Assembly (NCBI RefSeq): GCF_011745365.1
Contig: NW_024468914.1
Coordinates: forward strand, 1,448,001 to 1,512,000
Source: Cryphonectria parasitica EP155
Lineage: Eukaryota > Ascomycota > Sordariomycetes > Diaporthales > Cryphonectriaceae
DNA length: 64,000 bases
Direction of reading: 5' to 3'
Shown here: positions 54,154 to 64,000 of the stretch, one piece after another
Numbering within the stretch: position 1 is the first letter of the stretch
How the letters are laid out: each line of letters opens with the position of its first letter
The notes under the pieces: model-generated
Databases searched by the model: none
What the model was told of the DNA's origin: nothing
Seen by the model: the letters and a program-made list of their open reading frames with translations, nothing else
Program-made: the position numbers and the translations under genes

Positions 54154-56796
54154 TCAATCATCCTCAACCTCCACCTCCCCTTCATCTTCCTTTGATGCAG
54201 AACCAGTGGTGGGGCCCTTTGCCTCCTGCTTCCGATACAACCCTGCTAAAAAGTCGCTCGTGCTCGCCTCTTCGATGCTCTTATCCTCTCGTTTCCGCAG
54301 GAACCTCGGGAACCGCAAGCTGAGCCCCCTATCCTCGCTCACCAGGCCGATGGCCGCTGTGTATGTGGGGCTGAGCGTGATATCCGCAAACGCCATCTCC
54401 CACACCTCCTGCGGCTCGAACCACACATCTGGCTGGGGGCCACTGTACTCGATGAAGCCTGGCTGTGTTTTACTTGTGTTCTTGGGCTCCCCAGCCCCCT
54501 CCTCGCCGTCGTCATAGTGCGCCCGATTGGCCTTGTAGAAGGCATCTGTGAAGCCTGAGATGCACTTGGTCACAACCTCGAGACTGGCCGTCTCGTCGTT
54601 GCGGCAGGCAAGGAGGATAGGTGACCACCACTTGTTCTTGCGCCCTTGTCCGTGCCAACCCGCTACGGGAATAAGATCAAGCGTGTCAAAGGTTGTGCCG
54701 TAGTCCTTTTTGACTTTGAGCCAGGAGTCGAGGCGCTTGTCTGGCTCATATGTCGCAAGGAGAGGTTTCCGTCGTCCCTTTTTCTTTTCCTTATCATCAA
54801 CCTCGAGGTCGGTGCCGCCGCCCTTGGCCTTCTTGGTTTTTTGGCCCTTGGCCGTGGACTGGGGTTTCTCAACTTCCCCAGAGGTCCCGCCAGCGCCGCT
54901 GTTACCTGTGTAGGCAAGCTCGGGAAGGTGATCTAGAATCTTGACCATGATGCCCTCGCACTTGATCTCTGTGGCTGACTTGAAGAATTCCTGTATCGTC
55001 TCGGGGTCTTGCGAAGTAGCATCCAGGCTCTTGACCCAGGTAAAGTTGTGCGGCACCTCGACAAACAGGGACCGCAGCAGGTTGCGACGCTCGCGGAAAG
55101 GTCTGTCCAGCAGCGGTTGTCCGTTGAGATACATCAGGTCGAATGCGAACATGCAGACGTCGATGGTCACACTGCCGATCTGCACATCCTTTCTGGCTCG
55201 GTTGGAAAGCGTCTGGAACGTCTTCAGCTCTCCGGTCTCCCTGTTGATAGCCACGACTTCGCCTTCCATGATGAAGCTGTCTACGCCCTCCCCTCGAATC
55301 TTGGGCATCAGGGCGACCAGGTCGGGATACTTGTCTGTCATGACTTCTAGGTGCCGAGAGAAGATGGTCACCTTTCCGTTCTCATCACAGTGTATCTGCG
55401 CACGCTGACCATCATACTTGAACTCGCAGGCGAACTCTCGGCCGTCTAGCTTGGTAAGCATTTCGGCAAGGTCTCTAGTGATGCTTCCGAGCATGGGCCG
55501 TAGCGGGACGTGTAGGGTGAGACCACAGCGTATCAACAGCTCGTCTGAGATTCCAATCTCGAGCAGCACTGGCACAAGATCGTTATAGTTCGGTCTCCTG
55601 GCAAAACACGCCTTGACCAGCTCTTCCGCCTTGGCGTAGATCTCTGCCACCTCCTCCTTCTTCCTGGCCGCCAGTCCGTTTCGATCTTGAAGAGGAAAGT
55701 CAGCATCTGGTGGGCGAGAGAGTAAGAAAGCTCGCGCGAGAGCAATGAGCATCGTCGTCTTGACCGCACCGATCCTGAGGTGCTGGCACAAGGTCCGGAC
55801 AATATATCTGCTCTCCTCGCCACCTCGAGCATCCTGCAGCAGGCGATCGACAATCCGCTGCTTCTGTTCGACACTGCCCTGCCCAGAGCTATTGGCAATC
55901 TTAACCAAGGACTGATAGACGCCCTTGATGGTCAGTGGCTTTGGCTTCCGCAACGTGAAGCTCTGCTTCTTCTTTGCTTCGAAAGCTACATCGCCCGGGT
56001 CGCCGTACTTGTCGTAGATGGTCTTCAATGCCCGCCCATCCAGACCACAGACCTGCTTCAGCGCCTTGGAAATTGCCGAGCCGCCGAGACCAAGCTCAAG
56101 CGAGATGTATGGGGGTGAGATGGAATTGGTGGCTAGCCACACTGCCGGAAGCAAGCTGGAAGGGTCAGCCTCGATCAGAAGCCGGACACAGTTGACCAGC
56201 GCATCCACAGTCGCGATTCTTTTGGTGGTACCCCCCACGATCACGAAGCACCGTGTGAGCAAAGCATACGAGGCATTGCTGCCTTCTGCCGCCCAGGCCT
56301 TCTTTAATTCCGGGATGTACTTGGACGGATCAAAGGTCAAGGGGCTCTCGTCCAAGGGGATGGAAGCCGAAGCTGTCTCCTCCGCGTCGGCCATCGACTG
56401 GAGGGACAAAGTGCTGTTCCCCTTGAGCCCGAAGGGGTTGGCAGGTTCTCCTTTCTGTGTCTCCAACAACCCAGTCCTCTCGGATGCTGGGCATGGAGAC
56501 TCGAACGGCGTAGCTTGCTCCTTCTCAGAAGCATGTTTGGCTTCATCCGACTGCCCACCCTGAACGTCCTCTCGATCCCACTCAGCCTGCAACTTTCTAG
56601 CTAGCTCCTCGTCTGTAAGCTCATGAGGAGAGGTACTCCTCGCAGATTCAACTCCTGGTGGCGTCACCTCACCGCCTCCCAGGTTTGGAACCGCCGCGCC
56701 GGCATTCTGCTTCTGCCTGGCGAAGAAATATTCGAGGCCCTTGGAGGGCTGCTTGACATCGTTGTTCAGCTTGCGCTTCTTTGCCGGGCTCGACAT
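54154..56796 (-). CDS. CDC9: ATP-dependent DNA ligase I
   Basis: Single exon, 880 residues. This ligase seals nicks between Okazaki fragments and in excision repair. Residues 19-26 (KGLEYFFA) resemble a PCNA-interacting FF box, and KKRKL at 6-10 a nuclear signal. Residues 160-430 are the DNA-binding domain (VYQSLVKIA, SRYIVRTLCQHLRIGAVKTTML, RPNYNDLVP). The adenylation motif is EFKYDGQRAQIH with the nucleophilic lysine at 460. Further motifs are FIMEGEVVAIN, FAFDLMYLNG, CEGIMVK and, in the OB-fold domain, LDSWLKVKKDY and ADITLSPTYTAAIG, then LSLRFPRFLRKRED near the end. A Lys/Gly-rich insert (residues 660-690) lies between motif IV and V, unlike the compact yeast enzyme. The protein ends in an acidic tail. 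Confidence 0.97.
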   Translation of the reverse strand: MSSPAKKRKLNNDVKQPSKGLEYFFARQKQNAGAAVPNLGGGEVTPPGVESARSTSPHELTDEELARKLQAEWDREDVQGGQSDEAKHASEKEQATPFESPCPASERTGLLETQKGEPANPFGLKGNSTLSLQSMADAEETASASIPLDESPLTFDPSKYIPELKKAWAAEGSNASYALLTRCFVIVGGTTKRIATVDALVNCVRLLIEADPSSLLPAVWLATNSISPPYISLELGLGGSAISKALKQVCGLDGRALKTIYDKYGDPGDVAFEAKKKQSFTLRKPKPLTIKGVYQSLVKIANSSGQGSVEQKQRIVDRLLQDARGGEESRYIVRTLCQHLRIGAVKTTMLIALARAFLLSRPPDADFPLQDRNGLAARKKEEVAEIYAKAEELVKACFARRPNYNDLVPVLLEIGISDELLIRCGLTLHVPLRPMLGSITRDLAEMLTKLDGREFACEFKYDGQRAQIHCDENGKVTIFSRHLEVMTDKYPDLVALMPKIRGEGVDSFIMEGEVVAINRETGELKTFQTLSNRARKDVQIGSVTIDVCMFAFDLMYLNGQPLLDRPFRERRNLLRSLFVEVPHNFTWVKSLDATSQDPETIQEFFKSATEIKCEGIMVKILDHLPELAYTGNSGAGGTSGEVEKPQSTAKGQKTKKAKGGGTDLEVDDKEKKKGRRKPLLATYEPDKRLDSWLKVKKDYGTTFDTLDLIPVAGWHGQGRKNKWWSPILLACRNDETASLEVVTKCISGFTDAFYKANRAHYDDGEEGAGEPKNTSKTQPGFIEYSGPQPDVWFEPQEVWEMAFADITLSPTYTAAIGLVSEDRGLSLRFPRFLRKREDKSIEEASTSDFLAGLYRKQEAKGPTTGSASKEDEGEVEVEDD

Positions 56797-57345
56797 GGCT
56801 GCGCTCAGGTGGTGAGGCCCGTTTGCGGGCTACTTTGCGAGGCGCAAGTCTGCGGCATCATTCACAAGACTCTGGTCACTTCATCTTTAGGTGTCTCGGT
56901 GAATTGGTTTCATTTCTTTTTGGCTAGAATAAGCAGATGCATCGTTCAGTAATCGTCTCAAGTGGTTGATGTCACCAAGTACCTGCGTACCCCTGAACCC
57001 TGCTCAGAGCCATAGAGAGTGTCGATTGGCCAGTTCGGCATCAAATTTTGGCCGTCCTCCGTGGCGCTAGTACCCCTCAAGCTAACAGGCTCACAAAGGC
57101 CTTGGAAAGTGCGACCAGGCAAAGTTTCTGCGGGAAGGTGCCCCACTATCGAGCAGTCGAACTCATCAAAGAAGGACAAACCGACTTGGCCTGGCGACAT
57201 CCACCCCTCAGAGACTAAGCGCCTGACTTGTCTTTTCTCCTTTGCTTCTTCTCCTTCTCTCCTCTTCTCCTGTCCCCTGGCCTTGTTCCTGGGCGATACC
57301 CAACATCACATCATACAGGGCATCAACACCTAAACGTTGCCCACC
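56797..57345. other. Divergent promoter between DNA ligase I and eIF3k
   Basis: 549 bp separating two divergent housekeeping genes. The eIF3k side is strongly pyrimidine-rich (57225-57290). No ACGCGT cell-cycle box was seen by eye. Confidence 0.6.
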
Positions 57346-58315
57346 ATGTCCAACAACGAAGATCCACAAGAGCGCCCAGCCGAGATACACCAGATAATAA
57401 ATGGCCTCGAGCGATACAACCCAGAGGCAGTCGGCCCTCTCGAGGCATACCTCCAGCAGCAATGCGAGCAGAGGTACTGCGATGGCAACGCAAACAGGGT
57501 CCTCCTGAAGCTGTAAGCCTACCTAAGTCCTCTTTCTGCCCATGTTCCCAGCCTCCTTGTCGCCCATCGCGTCGCTTGGATGGTGTCGTGTATCAGGATG
57601 ATCGAACTCAACCACGTTTCCTATTACCTGATGCCTCTGGCGCTTGAAGTGGAAATATTAGCTCTATCTGACACACACAAATTCTCTTGTTCATTACTGC
57701 CTATCGCTGTCACATCTTTGACTGCGAAGCTAGCGCACGTTGCTGACTTGACTTCTCTCGTCCTCGACGAATAGCTACCAGCTCAACCCCGACCGCATCA
57801 AGGACGAGGTCATCACCAACATCCTCGTCAAGGCCATGACTACCTTCCCCTCCCCGCAGTTCGACCTTGCTCTCCACCTCCTTTCACCCTCCTCCCTCGC
57901 CAGCGGCTCCGAGCTTGCTGAGGCCGTCTCAAAGCTCCGTGCCCTCAACGCTCATCTTGAGGGCGCTTCATTCGCCCGGTTCTGGGCTACTCTGGACTCC
58001 GACGATCTCTATGCCGACCTGACCACCGACATCGACGGCTTCGAGGAAACCATCCGGGTGCGCATCGCACAACTCGTGTCGGAAGCCTTTAGGGAGGTGC
58101 AGACCGTTCCCGTGCTGGGTGATTGGCTTGGACTGGAGGGCAAGGAGGCTGTTGAGAAGTTCGTGGTTGAGACCTGCGGCTGGAAGGTGGACGGAGACAA
58201 GGTAGTGGTGCCCAAGAATGCAGACAACGAGGCCAAGAAGGCCGAGATCCGCGAGGATGTCAACGTGGAGATGTTCGCGCGGGTCATCCGCCGGTCCTGG
58301 GAGGAAGCTGCATAG
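57346..58315 (+). CDS. Translation initiation factor eIF3 subunit K
   Basis: Exons 57346-57512 and 57775-58315, joined in phase 2 across a 262-nt intron (GTAAGC...AATAG), give 235 residues, the family length. eIF3k is a small peripheral subunit of the eIF3 complex bound to the 40S ribosome. N-terminal HEAT-like helices show INGLERYNPEAVGPLEAYLQQQ; the junction restores VLLKLYQLNPD. The middle has FARFWATLDSDD and the C-terminal PCI/winged-helix region has LGDWLGLEGKEAVEKFV and EIREDVNVEMFARVIRRS. The start is in a CCACCATG context. Exon 1 is short and the intron is longer than most here; a hidden micro-exon is not needed because the joined protein is continuous with the family. Confidence 0.95.
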
Positions 58316-59219
58316 GGTTTCTGTCGGATTTCCGCTATGACCGTCGCTGGAGGACGAGAAACAGGTCCGGGTGCAAGCAGGACAGAGAGTGTGAGAAAAC
58401 AGGAGCAGAAGCAACGAAGCTATGCTTAGGCAGTGGAGGCAATGGGGAGGGTTTGTGTCCACACAACCGCGCTTGAGGGACTGCATTTGGCGGTAATTGG
58501 CGTTCGGGGTTGATTGGGTTTTTCTCCCGGACCAGACGTGGTCCGAAGCTGCGTGACCACGTCTCTTTTTCAGAGCAGGGCGTTCAATGCCGATCTGGAA
58601 AGATAAAAATAAAAGCAGGAAATACAAGTCCACCTCCATCCAGGCTCTGTCAACGATCAAGTCTTGCATCACTCACGGAGGCGCGAACGTCGTGTTACTC
58701 CAAGGCTGTTGCTGCTGGGACATGCGCCAGGGAAGAGGCTACTAGACTCCCGATGACTCTCATGGAGAGTCGCATTGCGCCGTGAAAGGAATTAACCAAA
58801 GATCTCACGTGAATCGGTACCGGTTGTTTGTGCATTCACAAAAGGCTATGTGAAGTGCATTGTGGTATCTACCTACGTACATGTAACACAGGCCGCCAAC
58901 ATTGCCGATTTCCCATCCCTAGCTAATTGGGTAAGCTCCATGCTTCCCTAGGCAGCTCGTATGGAAACGGAAAGAAACAAAGAAAGAGGCTTAATCTCAG
59001 GCCAAAAACAGAAATAATCGCGCGCACTCGCGAGGGGGAGGTATCTAGGGCAGAAAATAAAGGCCATCAAAATCGCACAGCGAAGCAGAAAGGTCAAACC
59101 ATAGTCGCATCAGCACTTTGGTGAGTGCTTGTCTCTCATCTAACACCTCACGCCACTTCAAGTAGAATGAGCCAGATGCTCTGGATATGGGGAGAATGTC
59201 TTCCAAGTCCACAAAGCTT
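58316..59219. other. Convergent spacer
   Basis: Between the 3' ends of eIF3k and the VID27 gene. No gene seen. Confidence 0.6.
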
Positions 59220-61885
59220 TTAGTAAGGCGAGTTGACGACGTCTTCTCGTCTCAGCCGGCCGGCAGCACCTTTCCGCGGCGTGCTGTATGCTCCACCTGT
59301 CGCACCGCTCCTCCTACCCCCCGGACCCATGATTGATTGCCGCGTCGGTCTCTTTAGTTTTTCCTTGGGAATCATGTTGACCTCGTTTGGTAGGGCGTAG
59401 ATGACATTCTTGTCGGAACCAAAGCGGAAATCATCAGCCTTGACCACATCGGAGTAGCGCTTGATCATGTAGGGCGCCTTGTGTCCCTGAACAACCCTCT
59501 TCAGGTTCCACTCGATGACGTATGGGCCCGTGGCAGAGATGATAGATGTCTCTTCTTGACCCTCGCCCGCGTTGAATTTAGCTGGGGTAAACGACACACC
59601 CTTGCCGGTCTCGTAGGCAAATTGTGCAACGTGCTCGGGAGTGAGGGCCAGCCGGCGCGGCTGGGGCTTGGAGTCAGCAGCGAACGGCTTCTCAAAGCCG
59701 AGCTTGCCCTCGTTCTTGCCCGATTTCTGCAGAGCATCAATGAGAAGTAGGTAGGTGCGGCAGGTTGCGAGCACCCAGCGGCCGTCGGCAGACACATCCA
59801 AACCGATGATGGGCTCACCCAGCGCCGGAATGTGCGTCTTGGCATTAATGCCCAATCGGTCGAACAGACGAATGTCACCCTTGTTGGAGGCTACAGCGAT
59901 GTGGCCCTTCTCGGTGGTCGCGACAGAGGAGAAATCGTTCTTGGAAACGTACTGCTTCAGCTGGCTGTCCACAAGCTTGTTGCCGGAGAGGCGAGGGTCA
60001 ACGCGGTAGAGGGCATTGCGGCTGATGCCCAGGAAGGTAGGCTCCGAGGTCATTTGCGCAAACTTGTTTTCCGGGGCGAAGGTGATGGCGGGAATATCCT
60101 CGTGTACCTGCCACTCGTCCACAACCTTGCCGTACTCGAGATCCATACGATAGAGCTTGTTGGGGTCCGCATCGTTCTGCAGGATCATGTTGTTGTCCTC
60201 GTTGTGGAGCATGACCTTCTTGGGAGAGAACAACGTGCCTGTTGGAGTTTCGACCTTAGAGATGTTGGTGCTGAACTCCAGCTTGTTGTTTGGAGTGTGC
60301 CTGAAAACACCGATCTTCGAGCCGCGGACAACAAAGGATCGATCGTGTTTGTAGCCCACAGCAATCGCGCTGTTGGTCTCCTTGTCCTTGGGTTGCGTTT
60401 CGACATCCTCCTCGTCCTCGTCGGTATCATAGTGCTCACTCCGGGGGCTGTCGTCGTCCTCTTCTTCTTCTTCCTCTTCCTCGTCGGCGGTATGCTCCTC
60501 TGACTCTTCCTCCTCGAGAGGTGGCGCATCTTCCATGGTGATGTCGTTGAAGGCCTCCGCGACATAGTCGCGCTCAACCTCCTTCACCTTGGTCCACTTG
60601 ACCTCGTTCAACTGCTCCCAGAGGGAGCGCAGCAGACCTTCCTGGAAGCGCTCCAAAGTCTGGTGGTCCTTGAATCGAAGAAGCCACGAGTAGGCGGACC
60701 CATCGTCGGAAAATTGGTTGAAGATGAAAGACAGGTACTCAAAGTTGAAGACGGGATTGATATCGGCAATGACTGGAATGCCCAGCCAGTCTCGATTATT
60801 TTTTCCCTGGACCGAAAGCCAATACTGCCAGTCACCGACCTCGGTCACGATCGCGGTGACAGACTCGTCCTGCAACACGAACGCCCCAGAGGGAAAGTCG
60901 AAAAAGTGTAGCTCTGCATTCTCGGCAGCTAGCAGCTCTCTGGCCTCGGGTGCGGCAATTGACTTGGGAGGGCCAACATTTCGGACTCCAGAGGGTGTAT
61001 CGAATTGCTCATCCTCCTCAGGCAGCTTCCCCCTCTTGGTACTAGTGTTGGCTGTAGCGGCGGCGGGCTTATTCAGATGCATCTGGTCGATCGAGTCGAT
61101 AGATCGTGCGAGCGTGGGGCTGTGAATGGGGCTAGCCTGAGGGATGGGCTGCTCGTCGAATTCGAATTGCTCGAGGTCCTCGTTGGATGCGGTGGTAAAA
61201 GGCTTGCGGTACTTCCGCTCGTACTGGCACTGCTTGGCGACAAGCTCGAACTGCTCGATCTGGGCCGCAGAAACGGACGCGTCGCAAACGTACTCGAAGA
61301 CGTCGCCAGCATCACCGCTCAAGTCCTTCCAGCACAGGACCTTGTCGGATGATCCCTCCCTGTTCTTGACGCGGAAGTGTAGGGCCTCGTCGAGTAGAAA
61401 GGTCTTCTCATCACGATCCGAGGCAAGGGCGTCGATCGCAGCGTCTTCCCCCTCCTCCTCGGCAAGTAGATCAGCCTCGCCCTCCTCGTAAACGCGCTGG
61501 ACGACAAGCTGGTACTGAAAATCCTGAGCAGTTCTGCGAATGCGAGCGGCGGCGTCTTTGAAAATAAGTTCAGAGTAACCCTTGGGGGAGAGGGGGCGGA
61601 CGAGGTAAAGTTGGCCTTGGGGCAGTTCGATCATGGACTCAGCGCCAGCCGCACCGAAGATGAGCTTGCTGACTGTGAAACAATTAGAGATCAGTAAAAT
61701 TGGGCGAGGACAGAGAAGGAACAGACTGGCCCCCAGGTGAAAACTCGACTTGACTGACGGCCGACCCAAAAAAGAGAGGTCCTGCCCAGAGGGGAAAGCT
61801 GGGGGAGAGTGCGGGTTGCACCTGAAGTTGGCGGGGCAACGAAAGGCATTTGGAGTTTTGGCTTACCGTTTCGAAGAACAAACAT
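59220..61885 (-). CDS. VID27: VID27-like protein (vacuolar import and degradation 27)
   Basis: A 19-nt first exon (61885-61867, coding MFVLRN plus one base) joins the second exon 61672-59220 across a 194-nt phase-1 intron (GTAAGC...TCACAG), giving 823 residues. The splice makes MFVLRNVSKLIFG, the conserved VID27 start, followed by LPQGQLYLVRPLSP. The N-terminal half carries PH-like domains (FRVKNREGSSDKVLCW, then GDWQYWLSVQG) separated by polar linkers. An acidic run of Glu and Asp lies at about residues 405-450. The C-terminal half is the VID27 beta-propeller domain, with SFVVRGSKIGVFRH, NDADPNKLYRMDLEYGKVV, HIAVASNKGDIRLFDRLG and GLDVSADGRWVLATC. Yeast Vid27 was linked to vacuolar degradation of gluconeogenic enzymes and is cytoplasmic; its biochemical role is unclear. 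Confidence 0.95.
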
Positions 61886-63509
61886 TTTGAGCTATTAGCA
61901 TGGACCAGAGACAGGAGAACAAAATAAAATGCGTCAAGATCTGAAAGGATGAGGAGGAGAGATGGGGAGACAGGGTATGGAAACCTGGTTGCTCCGTCCT
62001 GGGTCGAGGAGATGGGAAAGGGAAGAAATGGTGATGAGGGACAGTTGTAGCCCTGTACTGTCTCGTGAAAGGGAAAGTGACTGTCGACTGGCGTCATCAG
62101 ATCATCTCTTAGGCTTTCTGGTTTTGGGGTGGGACACGCCGCAATCTGTGCTTGCCACAAACCCCCACATGACGCATGGGCCAGGCTGCAGGCCTCCCCC
62201 TAAGCTTGTTGTGGCTTAGTAACAGAAAGAACCGCCAGGGATCAGCCCAGGTCATGGCATTATCACCAAGCGCTCCAGACAGTAAGCCTCAGTAAGTATT
62301 CAGTGATTTTCCCTCTTGTTTGCTTCGCAGAAATTGTCTCTGTATGGCCCTTTACGCACATGAAGTAGTCCTTTGTGAATTTCTGTGTCAGGGACTTTCC
62401 TCTACCATGCAGCTTCCTCAACTGAACAATCAAACGAAGCGTGACCAAGACAGACTTGTTCATTGTCACGTCTTAATTACCTCGCCTCCCCAAAGCACTT
62501 TTTGTTATTTTTCTTTTCACCTTTCCCTCAACTTTCAACTTTTCCTCTTCACAATATTGTCATTTATCCTCCTCAATACATCCTAGCCCAAATCTTCTTC
62601 TGAGGACTTCTAGGCCCTTATGAGCAAAACAGCCTGCGGATCACTCGGAACAGCTTCAGCCTCAATAGAAGAAAGCACACAGGCATGACAGCTGATCAGG
62701 TGTACTCAGGAAGGGTTAAGTTGTTACATTAGAGACCTGCTACAGCACTTCTTTGGAAATACAGAGACCAAGTTCCTGGTCACATGTTCATACCGCAAGT
62801 GTTGCAACTCGCTGGATGCAGGCATACGGTGCAGCAGCGCAAGCAATGTTTGCTCCTGCAAATGGTTCACGGGTATTTCTGTGTCTGGGTGGCCTGATTT
62901 ATACAACTACATGGATAATCTTGGTCCAGCATACTTGACTAATAAAAGCTCGATATTCGAAGCGAAGAGAATTCTTTGTGTATCTCTATTAACAATGACA
63001 AACAATCTTTTATTAGTCAAGTCTCTGTCTGACTGTTTGAACCCCAATACTAAGAGTTTGTCATACTGCATGGTTCGCCATTCCCATTCTTACACAACTC
63101 AATTGTAAGAGTGAAATTCTTAGCCTGACATAGGTCTGTGGGTTGAGGTTCTGATTTGCGCAACGTAACGCTGCTGCAACACTTCCGACTGTATCACCAT
63201 TATGGTGTATAGGATCTGAAAGCACTGTCGTCTTTAAGTCTCCTTTAGAGATTGTCGTGCTGTTTGGCTGCTTGTATTATATTGAAACAGTCCATTGCAG
63301 GTAATCACTTCCATGATAAACATTGTTTGGTTGTGAGGACGGGATGCACCGAATTTCTTCTTGTTATTTGAAAACGTAGCCCTCGCCGACCGTCCGCGAT
63401 ATTGCTCAGTTTTCTATCGTTCCCTTAGACTGAACGCTTACATCAACGCTACTAACTGAGCAGGAAACACACTTACTTTATCACTCGGCTACACTTTGAT
63501 GTGGATAAG
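61886..63509. other. 1.6-kb spacer without a supported gene
   Basis: VID27 promoter on the left; the rest is AT-rich with scattered short frames and no recognisable gene. Confidence 0.6.
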
Positions 63510-63779
63510 ATGGGTTGCTTCCAGTCCACCCAGAAGCGCAAGCAACAAATCGCTGTTCCTCTCCGAAGTACAACGAAGAAGCAGGGGAATAGGAAACGGT
63601 TCGACAGCAACATTTTGATCACGGTCGAGCATCCCTCTGAGGCCACGTTGCCCAGGTCACCTGGTCACGAGACACATGTTCTCGCCTGGCAGGGCCCACC
63701 TGATCCAGAGGAGTTTGCCATACAGCTTGGCCGGGCACCGAAGATGGGAGGTGCAGGATGCAGTGAGAGCCGTCCATGA
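63510..63779 (+). CDS. Possible small protein with N-myristoylation signal
   Basis: An open frame of 89 residues starts at ATG 63510 with MGCFQSTQKRKQQ. Gly at position 2 with Ser at 6 and Lys at 8 is the consensus for N-myristoyltransferase, and Cys 3 could be palmitoylated, as in plasma-membrane-attached signalling proteins. The basic stretch KRKQQ, then KKQGNRKR, would strengthen membrane attachment. The rest of the protein is polar with no known domain. An upstream GTG at 63501 is in frame but would mask the acylation signal. Small size, edge position and lack of a family make the call tentative; additional exons could lie beyond the window. Confidence 0.4.
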   Translation: MGCFQSTQKRKQQIAVPLRSTTKKQGNRKRFDSNILITVEHPSEATLPRSPGHETHVLAWQGPPDPEEFAIQLGRAPKMGGAGCSESRP

Positions 63780-64000
63780 GGCAGAGGGCGCCCGCCCACA
63801 TGGGGTGGTGGGCTGAGTTTTTTTCCTGTTTTGGTTTGCTCCAGGGTGAAACTGGTCTCGCCGAGAGATACAATCCATCTTTAATGGGGATTAAAGAGAG
63901 CGAATATGTGTTATTTTTGTTTCTAACCATATCAAGATGTAAAACTATGACCTTGAGCTGAATTCGATGACTGATGACTGATGATACGATGCACAAAATA

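Overview
The window is nuclear DNA of a filamentous ascomycete (Pezizomycotina, most likely a Sordariomycete). Genes are monocistronic and split by short introns (about 67 to 260 nt, one of 772 nt) with GTRNGT donors, CTRAY-like branch points and YAG acceptors. The encoded set fits: HsbA-like surface protein, GH16 and class III GH18 hydrolases, DUF3431 protein, EutQ-like cupin, Fot1/pogo-type transposon. Most coordinates below come from splicing the sequence by eye, so gene spans cover exons plus introns; exons are given in each entry.

Layout. 0-5.4 kb: 3' part of an arylsulfotransferase-like membrane protein gene (cut by the window edge), an HsbA-like secreted protein and a URE2-type glutathione S-transferase. 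5.96-7.82 kb: a complete 1,856-bp Fot1/pogo element with perfect 55-bp terminal inverted repeats, TA target duplications, and a transposase frame closed by five stop codons. 8.4-10.3 kb: two tandem small three-exon genes, each invisible as a single long ORF, that look like diverged paralogues of an unnamed family. 11.2-17.0 kb: cupin, copper amine oxidase, conserved membrane-anchored protein. 18-28 kb: DUF3431 protein, REI1-like zinc-finger protein, an intron-containing tRNA-Trp, class III chitinase and a large AT-hook/zinc-finger-like nuclear protein. 30.8-38.1 kb: cyclic phosphodiesterase, a second full-length arylsulfotransferase paralogue, and a 1,017-residue single-exon protein with a HELAH metalloprotease signature. 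38.9-48.7 kb: GH16 glucanase, OST-alpha/TMEM184-type transporter, MFS sugar transporter. 50.9-64 kb: secreted carbohydrate-binding-like protein, aldose 1-epimerase, DNA ligase I, eIF3k, VID27, and a small ORF with an N-myristoylation signal.

Functionally it is a mixture of housekeeping genes (ligase I, eIF3k, VID27, tRNA-Trp) and genes for extracellular polymer and sugar use (chitinase, glucanase, carbohydrate-binding protein, hexose transporter, mutarotase), not a biosynthetic cluster. Large spacers of 1 to 3 kb carry no gene I can support. The items I consider newest are the small paralogous gene pair at 8.4-10.3 kb and the uncharacterised HELAH protein; family names rest on motif recognition without a database search.
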